Source of the DNA: Neospora caninum Liverpool
Lineage: Eukaryota > Apicomplexa > Conoidasida > Eucoccidiorida > Sarcocystidae
Assembly (NCBI RefSeq): GCF_000208865.1
Contig: NC_018390.1
Location: forward strand, 4,358,270-4,422,269
Length of the DNA: 64,000 nucleotides
Reading direction: 5' to 3'
Positions 54,234 to 64,000 of the stretch are shown here, one piece after another. Positions within the stretch are counted from its first letter, which is position 1; each line of letters starts with the position of its first letter. Made by a program: the position numbers and the translations under genes. The notes under the pieces were generated by a model, which ran no database searches, had not been told where the DNA came from, and worked only from the letters and a program-made list of their open reading frames with translations.

Positions 54234-57200
54234 TCACAGCCGCCGCTGACTGTTTGCCTGTTCCTCTTCCAACCGTCTCGAAATGGCCCAGAGGTGTATC
54301 TCTTCTAGGTGTACCTCTTGGCAGAACAGACAGGGCGGCCGCGCTGTTCCCTTCACGGTGTGCAGTTCCACGACACGCGGGCGACTCGAAGTGCGCATTC
54401 CTCCTGGAAGTGTGGCACGGTTCGTCCAGGCTGGACTCACCTCTTCTTCGTCTTCCTCTTCGTCTCGAAAGGCCGACAACTGCAAAGGTATGTGCTCAGG
54501 GATTGAGGCGGCGTGCCGCCTGCGCCGAATCCCCTCTTGCTCTCTCCACTCGCGGAGAACGGCTTCGCCTCGAGGTTCGTCTTCTCGCGCCTCCGTGCTG
54601 TCGCCTTCTCTCCCCGCGGCACCCCTTTCGGAGGTCGCCTGGAGTGCCTCCCACTGCCTGCGTCGCTTCTCCCGTCTCTCCTTCGTCTCCCGCTCCCTCT
54701 GTTGGGCGTACGTGGCGACGCGGGTGTGGCGATGAATGAGGAGAGAGTGAAGAAGCTGCCACGGCAGGACACCGAAGGCGCTGAAAAGAGCCAAAAGGCT
54801 GTAAGAGATGAAAAGCAGCCCGAGAAGAATCACAGCCCACCACACGGTCCACTGCCGGGCCAGCGAGAAGGATCCTATTCCCCCCACTGGGCTCGCGAAT
54901 CCAGAAACAAAGGGATGCGATGACGCCGGTCGAATTTGCGCGGCTTCTGCGGTAGTGTCACTGCGCGAGTAGGAAGAAAATGCGCTGTAGTAGCGAGGGC
55001 CGATGCCTGCCAGTCGGGCGGTATTGTAGTTGCTGAACGAGACCGCCACTTTGATGAGATTTCCGCCGTTAACCAGGAACGTCCACGCGTCCTCGGTCAC
55101 AGCGTCTTCGGCGCCATCTTCGTAGATACAGCGGAGGAGCCAGAAGAAGAAAGTGGTGAAGAAAAGGCGCTGAGAGGCACTCGGGAAGAAGACGAGCGGA
55201 GACACTGACAGCAGGCGATACGGATGCAGCTGGCAAACGAGCTCTCGAAAACGGAACCGCCCGTTCGGTGCATGCCACCCGACAGTCCTGATGCGGTTGA
55301 AGAGTCCACTGAATTTGTCGAGACACGGAACCAGCCGCCGCGGGGACCCCTTCCACGTTTCCTCCGTCCACAGACGGAGAGTGTTGAGGACTGCCCCGAT
55401 TCGGCCCAGCTCTCGATAAGCTGTCTCCCTCCTGCGTTCTCGATCAGCTGGCCTCACAGACTCGCCCCCTCGCCCGCCTGCACGATGCGGCCACGCAGTG
55501 GCAAGGATGTCGGCACTGGGAGTCAGAGGGGTGTTTGAGGGCATGCGTGATCGCCGCCTTCGCGTTTGCTCTCTGCCTTCGCCCGACCGCCTGTCCCAGA
55601 CTAAGCGGTTGATTCCTAGGTGCGCCGAAAGCCTGACGAACAGATGCACTGCCGCGGCTGGCGCGAAGAAGCGCTGATTGAGAGACGAGTCTCGTCCTTG
55701 CCCCTCTTGCGCCGGCGGCGCGCTCCCAACTGCCTCAGCCTGTCGAGCTTGAGCGGCACTGCGGTCGCGACTGATTCGCGCTCGGTCCCTTGCGTCCCTT
55801 TCGTCAGGAATCGGACGCTGGTGGCCGCGCGAATCAACTCGCGCGTCTCCCCACCTCGAAGGAGTCTCCGCAGCACCGGGACAAGGCCTGTCTCCGCCTT
55901 CGCCGGTTCCGGTCCGGCGTTCCGCTGGATCGACAGGGTCTGAGGCCGCAGTGAACTCCACTGGCTGGCTCCTGGACATTGAAGATGCACATGAAGGGGG
56001 ACGGGACGGGGACTCTACAGCAGCGAGCTCGTGGCCTCCTCGCGAATAAGAATGTATGTGTCCCCACACAGGCCCGCTGCTGCGGAGTGTGTTTCGCGAC
56101 CCCTCCATAGGCGTCTGAAGAGATGAGGAGACAACCGAAGACGTCTCGTCCTCGTCTCGGGTTTCCTCTCCAGCTTCCCCGCTGCCTCTCTCGCTCTGTT
56201 TTCTTTCACCTGCCACTCCCTGCCCGTCTTCGGTCTCTTGTCCGTGTCTTCGTTCCGCGCTCGGTGACGCGCCTCGCCCTCCTTCGACTTCCCGAATCGA
56301 GTAGGCCTCCTGAGCCTCTCGAAGCAGTTCCTCGACTACCGCTGCGGGATCGTTACGCTGAAGACGGTTCCGGTGTCTGTCTCCCTCTGGGCGGTCCCCC
56401 GGTGGGCCCCCGGCTCCTCGCCCCTGTGTCTCCTCCTCTTGCTCTCGTCGCTCATCTAACCTTTCCTCCCTCAGCTCGTCGCCCTCCACGGGTGCTGCGC
56501 CCGCAGCACGTCTCTGGTTGGTGGGCAGACCGTAGTCTCGAGCAGCTTGGTTGTAGTGCACGGCTGAGACTTCGGCTGCTTGGCGGCACTGAGGAGAGAG
56601 AGAGAAGGTGAGAGACTGCAGGTGAAGCAGTTGTGCGAAATACAGCGAAAACGTATACAGGGGAACTTCGAGAAGCAAGCCACAGCAAACCTGGGAAATC
56701 ACGAAATAGACGTATGCCAACCCGATCGACGGCATCACCGACTCCTCTGCATGCCCCGCAGGCCCCTGTGTCCCCGCCTGAAAGGCCACGCCTGTCCCAG
56801 TGTCTGCCGTTTGACCCTCTCGACGCAGCCCCCCGCCGCGAGGAACGGGCACGCGTCCCGGCAGAAGGCCGCCTGACGAGCGCTGGAAGACTCGCGGAGG
56901 CATGTCGGAGAGAGCTGCAGCCGCTTCAGGAGAGAGACCCGTTCCCGGCGCGGCCGTGCTCGCCTTCGCTACGGGCATGGACTCGGGGGCGACTCGCAAG
57001 GCCCCTGAAAGATGCGAGTTGACTGTGGAACGCGAGGCGTCTCTGACCAGGCTGTCCACCGCCGCGTCGAGCTGGCTTGCAGCGGCATCACTGCCCAAGA
57101 GTGGATCCAAGGCGCCATCGTGGGAAGACAAGGAGGGAGAAACGGGAGACGAGGGAGGCGGCACTGTGACTAAGTTGAGGAACATGGCGAAGAAAACGTA

Positions 57201-57728
57201 GAAGAACGCTGGAACGACGCATGCAGAGAAGTGGAAAAGGAACTCGACGATGCGGCCGAAAAGCAGGAATGCGTACAGAAGAAGAACCTGACTGTTCGCT
57301 GCGTAGAGACGTATCGGAAGAAGACAGCGAGTGGTGAAGAAGTTGTACGCTTTGAATGCCCAGAGAGAGAGACGCTTGACCGAGAAACGGGACGCAGGAC
57401 TCCCTAAAAGAGAGGGAAACTCCGTCTTCGATACTGCTCCCAGAGAAGCAGAGACAACACAGACACGCGAGGCGGGTGAGACGAGAGGAGCCGACGCTAA
57501 AGACTGGAAAGGGATGCCATGGCCCGTCTCCTGTGACGACTCCCTCGCGCTCGGGGAAGAGTCCTGGGGAAGAAGTGGGCTGTCAGGTTCTCGACAAAGA
57601 TACGGTGACGGTCCTACACTGTTGGAAGTCGAACGGGGGGAAGCTAATGGAGATGGCTCCCGACGATCGCGAATACGAAACACCCCCAGTTCTAGCGGTG
57701 GAGGACGCCGGGGACCACAGTTTGCCAT
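54234..57728 (-). CDS. Intronless polytopic membrane protein, function unknown
   Basis: A 1,164-codon open frame from ATG 57728 to TGA 54234. After a Pro/Ser-rich N-terminus there are hydrophobic segments at about residues 145-190 (VLLLYAFLLFGRIVEFLFHF; SACVVPAFFYVFFAMFLNLV), 335-375 (LAYVYFVISQVCCGLLLEVP; LYTFSLYFAQLLHLQ), ~835-860 (LVFFPSASQRLFFTTFFFWL) and ~970-1000 (WTVWWAVILLGLLFISYSLL). Between them lie long Arg/Glu-rich low-complexity regions. The C-terminus has a basic coiled stretch and ARPPCLFCQEVH, a lone CxxC. No enzyme motif seen. The TM segments spread over the full ORF support one long protein, but in-frame introns within the charged stretches cannot be excluded by eye. Confidence 0.65.
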   Translation of the reverse strand: MANCGPRRPPPLELGVFRIRDRREPSPLASPRSTSNSVGPSPYLCREPDSPLLPQDSSPSARESSQETGHGIPFQSLASAPLVSPASRVCVVSASLGAVSKTEFPSLLGSPASRFSVKRLSLWAFKAYNFFTTRCLLPIRLYAANSQVLLLYAFLLFGRIVEFLFHFSACVVPAFFYVFFAMFLNLVTVPPPSSPVSPSLSSHDGALDPLLGSDAAASQLDAAVDSLVRDASRSTVNSHLSGALRVAPESMPVAKASTAAPGTGLSPEAAAALSDMPPRVFQRSSGGLLPGRVPVPRGGGLRREGQTADTGTGVAFQAGTQGPAGHAEESVMPSIGLAYVYFVISQVCCGLLLEVPLYTFSLYFAQLLHLQSLTFSLSPQCRQAAEVSAVHYNQAARDYGLPTNQRRAAGAAPVEGDELREERLDERREQEEETQGRGAGGPPGDRPEGDRHRNRLQRNDPAAVVEELLREAQEAYSIREVEGGRGASPSAERRHGQETEDGQGVAGERKQSERGSGEAGEETRDEDETSSVVSSSLQTPMEGSRNTLRSSGPVWGHIHSYSRGGHELAAVESPSRPPSCASSMSRSQPVEFTAASDPVDPAERRTGTGEGGDRPCPGAAETPSRWGDARVDSRGHQRPIPDERDARDRARISRDRSAAQARQAEAVGSAPPAQEGQGRDSSLNQRFFAPAAAVHLFVRLSAHLGINRLVWDRRSGEGREQTRRRRSRMPSNTPLTPSADILATAWPHRAGGRGGESVRPADRERRRETAYRELGRIGAVLNTLRLWTEETWKGSPRRLVPCLDKFSGLFNRIRTVGWHAPNGRFRFRELVCQLHPYRLLSVSPLVFFPSASQRLFFTTFFFWLLRCIYEDGAEDAVTEDAWTFLVNGGNLIKVAVSFSNYNTARLAGIGPRYYSAFSSYSRSDTTAEAAQIRPASSHPFVSGFASPVGGIGSFSLARQWTVWWAVILLGLLFISYSLLALFSAFGVLPWQLLHSLLIHRHTRVATYAQQRERETKERREKRRRQWEALQATSERGAAGREGDSTEAREDEPRGEAVLREWREQEGIRRRRHAASIPEHIPLQLSAFRDEEEDEEEVSPAWTNRATLPGGMRTSSRPRVVELHTVKGTARPPCLFCQEVHLEEIHLWAISRRLEEEQANSQRRL

Positions 57729-59274
57729 AGTGAGACACGCCCACTGGGAAAGACGGGTGCGTATAATATAGGTACATAAACTCTGTGAATCGTCGTACGC
57801 CAGCTCTCTCTACAAGAGGGAAACTGTGCTGCGCTTAGTGGCTTTGTTTCTTGCTGTTTGCGCGGCTCCGAGAGTCACTCGATCACAACAGTGGTGAGAA
57901 AGCGCGTGACATGCTTGTGGCCTGTGAAAAAAGTTTTACAGAAATCCCTTCCCAAAGAAAAACAGCTCCTGGTGCACCGCCACGAAAAGAAGTAGGAAGT
58001 GCCAATGGACAACAATATCGACTAGGTTCCAATCAGACGTGCCGGGAAGTTACAAATGGAATATGGACAGAGTGAGCGATGAGGGTACGGCTGGCAGACA
58101 GGCGTACTCGGTCCCAGAGACTGGGTCTAGAGCGGGGGGTGGAGGAAGGTGTGAACCGACTTTGGTACCGCACTCCCACTCGTCTTTCCTTATCTACAGA
58201 ACGGTCACACCGATATCAGCGGCTTTCTAGTTTCGCAAAGAAGCGACGAGGACGAAGCGGCTCAACGAAGGCTCAGTGGAGACCCAAGTTTTCCCTTTTT
58301 CGCGGCACTTGGTGAGACTTGCGAGACACGATTGCGCCAGTTCCCGCATCACCGCAGCGAACGCAGAGCCGCTTTCAACCATATCACAGAAGCAGAGACG
58401 GTGAGCGTGTGAAACGAACCGCAAGACTCGGAACACCCAAATGCGGCACAGACAACGTACCGCTGCAGGCAACCAAGCAGAGAGGTGCAACAACAGTTGC
58501 ACTGGTGAAGAACAGAGGAAGAGGACAAAAAACTAGCCGAAAAAAATTGCGTCAAGAACCAGACTCCAACAGACCAAGAGGGAAACAGCGAGAACCAAAC
58601 CGTGTAGTTTTTTATGAAAGCAAGAAAAGGTTCCCTTTCGGGGATTGTCTCGGCGCCTCGTTTTCTGACCGCGCGACGAGTCGACAGAAGGGGGGAACTC
58701 GAACAGAAAAGATACGAAAAGTACGTAAACCTGTCAAAAGGTCCACACTGATGGAGAAACTTGAACTCCCTAGCCACCAAGAGCTCCCTCTAGAAGAGAG
58801 CAAAAAAGTATCTAAAAAAACCTTTCCCGCCTCCAGCCTCACCTCCCGCGCGTCATTTTAGCTCATCAAGCTCACGCAGAGGAACTACTGCGCACAGCTT
58901 CGCTGTGCCCCAAAGGAAAGTCCAGATTTCTTTCCACCAGGCAGCCCCATACGCCACTACAAACACGCAGGCACGCGTTCGAAAGTCGACGCCTGCGTTC
59001 TCCCTGAGTGGTTGAGCACAAATGTAACGGGACGCGACGGAAGTACGTGTGGTCTTACAGCCATCGAAACAGCCAGCTCAGCCCGCCTGAGGAAACCGAG
59101 ACACACGGCACACGGAAGAACAGCGTGCCATGGCAGTGCCGCCTAGCTGACAGAGACGGAACGAGCAATCCTTAGCGAGAAACAGCATGCCAGAAAGAGA
59201 AAAAACGAATTTCTTTACGCAAGAGGCAGGAGTTGTTCACAAAATTGGGGTAGATAAGCAAAAAAAATTACAGC
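57729..59274. other. Divergent upstream region between two genes
   Basis: Lies between the start of the minus-strand membrane protein (57728) and a candidate plus-strand start at 59275. It should contain the 5' UTR and promoter of the membrane-protein gene. A plus-strand frame at 58319-58861 is Lys/Arg-rich and looks like a shadow. No other feature seen. Confidence 0.45.
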
Positions 59275-60187
59275 ATGAAGCAAGCACCCCAAAACAGCTC
59301 ATGCCATTTAGGCGGGAGCTGCCGCAACGGGTCTCTGGTAGGATCACACGTCGTGGCACATTCTAATCGCTTACCATTGAGGAGAAACAGAGGCCGTGGG
59401 AGTTTCCGCGTAAAGACGAAGAATGCTTTTCTCATTTTGATCGCGCTGCAACTATCTTCCCTTGCCAGTTTCACCACTCAGCGGTTCGTAACACCCCTCT
59501 CTTCACAAGCGCGAGTACAACATGCATTTAGCGTCCGTTTGGACCGTCAGATTGGACGCATGATAACGACATGCAAATGAGAGGCCTTCTTGAAAAGCGA
59601 CAAACGTCTCATCTGGAAGGAGTCCCCCCAGTGTAGTAATACGATAGTCCACACCGAGATAACAAGCTCGAGAGGAAACAGCACGACGACACCAACACAC
59701 AAACCGCTGAATCTGGTGCCGGCGAGATGCAGTAGCTGGCTTCGCCGAATCTGCCACCAGAAGTTCTAGCGCCGTTGGATTTTTGGGTCCGGGCCCCTGC
59801 AAAAGGTATCAAAAATGGCAGACAGGTAAATGTGCCGGTTTGGATATTATCGGAAAAAAATCAAGAACACCAATCCATCGTCGAATGGTATGCAGAAATG
59901 CATCCAGGCAAGGCTGTGACTGGGGACACGGGCGGTTGGATTCCAGTAAGTCAACAGACGAAATAATGTTTGCACCGGTTTAAACCTCCGGATTTGAATC
60001 GTCTTACGGGAAATAGGAACTCATATGAGAGTAACACCTACCGGAGCAGTCTGCTGTCCAAGGGGGAGTTCCTTATTTCTGAACAACGATTCCTTTTGGT
60101 TCGACCCGACCCCCGTCCGGATGAGGGATACTTTTACAGGGGAGAGAAATTAAGCATCGCCTTCGTGCCACTTGTTCAGTGTGACGG
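59275..60187 (+). CDS. Candidate secreted or membrane protein, fragmentary exon set
   Basis: ATG at 59275 opens a frame whose middle is a signal-anchor-like segment (AFLILIALQLSSLASFTTQ). Downstream, protein-like pieces follow: an exon ending at 59946 (NVPVWILSEKNQEHQSIVEW, YAEMHPGKAVTGDTGGWIP; donor CCA|GTAAGT, excellent) and an open stretch to about 60187 (NSYESNTYRSSLLSKGEFLI, SEQRFLLVRPDPRPDEGYFY). The exact joins are not determined. The segments read like ordered extracellular sequence but match no family I know. They could also belong to a decaying gene. Confidence 0.35.
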
Positions 60188-60453
60188 GCTACCTCCGTGA
60201 AACGGCGATAGAGAAGCACTGTATATATGTTGGTGAGAACGTTAATGATTGTACGCCTTGTCAGCAGCGCACCCCTCCACGGTTTACCTAATATAATTCG
60301 CTTCGCGATTCCCATGTAGTATTACGGCAGGGAGCGAGTATCCGCTGTCCGAAAGACAACTGACATTCGGTCACGGCAGGGTTAGTGGTTCTCGGTGGAC
60401 GTGTGTAGAACTGCGTAACTAAGACAGGGAGATAGCAAGCATTGAAGGGGGGT

Positions 60454-61805
60454 ATGCCCTTGTCTAAGGTCCATATTGTGTTTTGCGTTAGCATCTTTGC
60501 CAGTCTTGGGTCTATACATAGATGGGAAACGCCTTCAGGCGGTCATATGGCTACTCATTCACACCAGGGCAATTATAAAGAGAAACAGAGCTCCTGTCAT
60601 GCTGAGGTGCTTTTATGGTGGAGCATGCAGGATCACCATGTGCTGCACTTAAGAGGGAGCCGAGATTGCTACAGCAGCTGCCATGGTTTTCACGAACTAA
60701 TACCTTGCTGAACTAAGTCTTATTCGAGAACAGTATGCACTTCTCACATCTTAGGGTATGCTGAGGCTTGTGAAATCGCGCATTTAGCAGCTACTGCACG
60801 AGGCGACTGACGGCGACAGACCGGCGTCACGACAGGCAAGCAACTGCCATGGCCATGGGCATTGTGCTGCCGAGACTCCCGTGATAGAGTAGTGCTGCCT
60901 GGTTGAGTCTGACCCGCTGAAGGGGATTTCTGAACCCGTTGTTTTGAGCAGGAGTACCAAGAGAAAGCGTCAGGCGCAAGGAACAGACCGAAGAGTTGTG
61001 TCATTAAGGATTCCATCGAGTATGCATCGCAAGCACGCACACGACTTCAAGCTTGTTCTAAATGGTGCTTCCCTGAGATGAGTCAGATGCAGCCTCGTAT
61101 CCTCTTTGCAGAAGCCTCTTGCGACAGTTTTTGCTGCGATTGCTGTCGTCACCAGGTTTCCTCTCGCGACGGCTGTTGCTTCAGCCAGCGTACGCGGCAT
61201 GTTTAGCACGCAGTTTAGCTTTACTTGCCGCACACGGTAAGCGCGTTGTGCCCCCCGCTTTGTCGTCAATGAGTCCCAATCAGGACTGCCGGCCCCACGA
61301 CATTTTCGTTCTTTGGGGCCCTCGGAGCGCCGACCCCACTCTCAGGTACAGACCCCTTAATGTATCAATATGTATTTAGAGTAACATTCAGTTTTGATAA
61401 TCTAATTTGTCAGTCTTTGAGATGGTTCCGTCGCATGCATGGAAAGAAGGATACTCTCCCCCATCAGGGGGGCAGCCACGAGTGTGGAGCCCCCCGTGTG
61501 GGCCCCTAACGCTGGGTGAGAAGAGGGCTCAACAAGCTTCCAAAACGAATGGCAGTAGACGAGCGGAAGATAGACACCATGGAGAAAGGTGGGATATGAC
61601 AACTCTTCCCATACAGTACTCTGAAGGTGTTCCTACCAAGATCAAGACCCGGTGCGTTGAAACTGGAATGCCACCGTTGATGATACCAGACGCGCCCACA
61701 TCCGGACCTGAATATGTTGAGACGTTCTACTGCAGACAAAATGGCCTATATGGGAAAAACCAGCCCACCACGTTCGAACCGTCTTCATTCGGACTGCAGT
61801 CAAAG
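60454..61805 (+). CDS. Second candidate secreted protein, fragmentary exon set
   Basis: ATG at 60454 begins a good signal peptide (MPLSKVHIVFCVSIFASLGS) and a His/Ser-rich stretch to 60711. Further pieces are: a hydrophobic segment after cctctttgcag near 61110 (KPLATVFAAIAVVTRFPLAT) ending ACACG|GTAAGC, a piece ending CTCTCAG|GTACAG near 61345 (SSMSPNQDCRPHDIFVLWG), and a terminal open frame to 61808 (TLPIQYSEGVPTKIKTRCVE, GPEYVETFYCRQNGLYGKNQ). Splice sites look real, but I could not fix the phases through all pieces, so this may be one gene, two, or a gene joined to the 59.3-kb exons. No family recognised. Confidence 0.33.
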
Positions 61806-61808
61806 TGA

Positions 61809-63641
61809 GCAGGACAAATCATACAACTGCATACAAATATCGCTGGAACGGCGAGTCGCCCCACAAGGAATCAGTTTTCTACCGTACTTGTCCCCTTCAT
61901 GTATCTAGGTAGAAACGCGCCACATACATAGGCTGTTTCAAGCTGTGTAAGCCTGCGGGTACCAGCGAGGCTGACTTCCTGGCATGCTTGAATGTTCGTC
62001 ACGCTGTACAGCCTGCCGCTGGGAGATATCCCGTGACCACAGATGGTTCCTGTGCAACAGCACCTTATTGCCATGGTTAGCCTTGAACTGAACACGCTCA
62101 TTGCATCCACGAAACATGGTCACAAAGGGTGTTGGAGAAGATCACAGGAATCCTGGCTTTTATTCTCTCTACATGAAGCGAGGTCTATACCCTCTCTCTC
62201 GGATAAGAAACTGTACATTCATTCGCGACTGACACATCCTACTGCTATGCGTAGCTTCCCTTTTCTGCAGGTTCTCTGACCAGCTGTCTCGAGCAGGTAT
62301 GTATCGAAGACGGGGCTTCGATACATCCCTCGATACCAGCCGCGTTATTGATGGCGCCCAAGACTGGATGCTCAAGAACATTTGAGCCACCAAATATGAA
62401 TATCATTCCTTGCAAGTTCATACGTCACTCCCTGACCCTTCTATTTCTACTCTCGCTCTTTCCGTGGATCGCTCTGTGGAGCCTATTCGTTTGACTCCCT
62501 CTCTGTTGAGCCCGTCTCTCTTCCCGTATTCAACATAGGATGCCCTGTCCTCAGTGATTCCTGAGCGGCTGCCTGTTGAGAGCCGTATTCTACGTGTTCC
62601 TTCTTTGCATCATCCAAACTGCTATTCTCTACAACGGGGGCATGGTGCCGCTGCGAGACAGCCGTCGTTCGTGTTGTGCAGGGATTCAGTTTTAGCCGAC
62701 TAGAGGCGACGGCTCTTTCGCACCCAGGTTCTGATTCGTGCCATTTCCTGTCCCGGCTGGAAGGTTTTGGGTAGAGCTACAGTCCCGTCCTTTGGTTCCG
62801 GACAGTTTCCTCGGGCACTGATCGCACGAGTGTGTCGTCTGCTGGCATTAAACAAGAACACTCTACAGAAATCGCACGACTTCTGTGTCGTTACCGAGAC
62901 AACGGCTTTCCAAGCATCCTCTACAGAAAAGAGCCCAGCTCCGTAACACAGCTAGTTCTACCGACAGGACTTTGATCGTCGACGGTAGGGAAACCAAACA
63001 GTTCCCGAGCTGCGCACGTGGGAGCAGCGCTCGGACGAAACGGAACAAAATGATAACTGGGAAAAAGGCAAAACTCCCTCCTGGTTACACGGAATAGAGG
63101 TATACAGAATACAAGATAAATCAACAAAGCTTTCGTATCTCCCCAATGAAGTCTCTGCTCTCAAGCGGCCACGCGGGAATCCAACTGATGCGGGCATCCT
63201 CGACCTCATTACGCTTCTCCGGTCTGTGTGCATCCTGTTTCCGCTCCTTGGATGGCTCTGTTAGGGTGCGCCGGGCGCACAACAGCACAAGTTCTTTCGA
63301 GAGTTGAAATGCAAATAACGGTAGCACGGCGCAAATGGCTTTACCTGTCGCCGGCCAAGTGTCGGTGGAAATATGTACCTTTCTCTCCACTCGAGTTGTG
63401 GGGTCCCCACACCTGTCCCGACCATTTGGCGGAATCGATTTCCACGCCGACAAATCGGCTCATGCATCTTCTCTCTACATGAAAAGCCGTAACACGCCTA
63501 GCGTTGATTTCAGATAAAACACCTTCTCCAGCCCCCCGTCCCCCCCGGACACCTCTCAACAGAGGCTACTTTTCCCCGCGCGCAACAGAAGGGGAAACAA
63601 GCGAAAGCTGGTGAATGTCCTTCCACACTTTTCATGCGTTA
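61809..63641. other. Intergenic stretch, nothing supported
   Basis: Frames are short on both strands and no splice-consistent chain was found. It presumably contains the 3' UTR of the minus-strand gene at the right edge. Confidence 0.5.
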
Positions 63642-64000
63642 CTAAAAAATTTGCGGGAAGATGCATCCAGGTGAGGAGAAAAATCCTTCCGTTTGATATT
63701 CCTCATCGATATCGGCAATGGTGACGAAGCCAATTTTTCGTTTGTCTTTTTTGCGGCCTTTACTATTGAGATCGCCCTCGTCGCTTGTCTCTTCGTCTTC
63801 GTCACCAGGTAGGCGGAAGACGTCACTTCTCTGAAGGACGAGTTCCTCCAGCAGAATCTTTAACTCGAAACGCCTCTGGGCGAGAATACGAACTGTCTGA
63901 CCTACGAGGGCATATATGGCGAGAAAGACGTCATGCGCGAGAAAGATCCCCAAGTCGTACCAGCTCATGTGCATTGACAGCGCATAGAACTGAACACAGA
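63642..64000 (-). CDS. Terminal exon of a membrane protein, continuing past the window
   Basis: On the minus strand the frame enters from the right edge without a stop (CVQFYALSMHMSWYDLGIF) and ends at TAG 63642, so at least 118 codons are present and the gene is 5'-truncated by the window. A hydrophobic stretch (FLAHDVFLAIYALVGQTVRI) is followed by a charged helix (RRFELKILLEELVLQRSDV) and an acidic then basic linker (GDEDEETSDEGD, KGRKKDKRK). The ATG at 63974 is internal or a possible start. I cannot tell. No family recognised. Confidence 0.5.
   Translation of the reverse strand, partial: CVQFYALSMHMSWYDLGIFLAHDVFLAIYALVGQTVRILAQRRFELKILLEELVLQRSDVFRLPGDEDEETSDEGDLNSKGRKKDKRKIGFVTIADIDEEYQTEGFFSSPGCIFPQIF

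Noticed and set aside
1..64000. CRISPR arrays, bacterial operons, transposons, tRNA or rRNA genes
   Set aside because: No spaced direct repeats, ribosome-binding sites, transposase-like frames, tRNA cloverleaf or rRNA sequence noticed. The window is eukaryotic nuclear DNA.

Overview
The window looks like nuclear DNA of a coccidian apicomplexan, most likely Toxoplasma gondii or a close sarcocystid such as Hammondia or Neospora. The signs are many short-to-medium exons with GT-AG introns, pyrimidine-rich intron ends, Ser/Ala/Arg-rich low-complexity insertions inside otherwise ordered proteins, frequent (TA)n microsatellites confined to introns and intergenic DNA, and secreted and GPI-anchored gene families of Toxoplasma type. 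All exon models were made by eye from splice sites, reading frame and intron phase. No alignment was run.

Layout. (1) About 1-24.3 kb, plus strand: one huge many-exon gene, already running at the left edge, best explained as the coccidian orthologue of the axonemal protein CFAP54. At least 21 exons can be chained, nearly all in compatible phase, for about 4,250 codons inside the window. (2) About 25.5-29.9 kb, plus strand: seven phase-compatible exons ending in a 1.65-kb terminal exon. This is either a separate unknown gene or the 3' end of the same transcription unit. (3) About 30-51 kb: a different landscape, less GC-rich, with short exons, secreted products and relics. It holds two decayed copies of a Cys-rich protein family (32 and 39-41 kb), a minus-strand secreted protein built of four repeated phase-1 domain exons (34.0-38.7 kb), a plus-strand secreted multi-exon protein (42.3-48.6 kb), and an intronless, SRS-like GPI-anchored surface antigen (49.5-50.0 kb, minus). 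(4) 54.2-57.7 kb, minus: a long intronless polytopic membrane protein. (5) 59.3-61.8 kb, plus: small candidate secreted-protein exons. (6) At the right edge, minus: the terminal exon of another membrane protein.

The CFAP54-like gene would serve the flagellum, which in these parasites exists only in the male gamete. The 30-51 kb block looks like an island of fast-evolving secreted and surface proteins, with live genes beside decayed ones. The most unusual item is the four-domain, symmetric phase-1 exon gene at 34.0-38.7 kb, whose family I cannot name.
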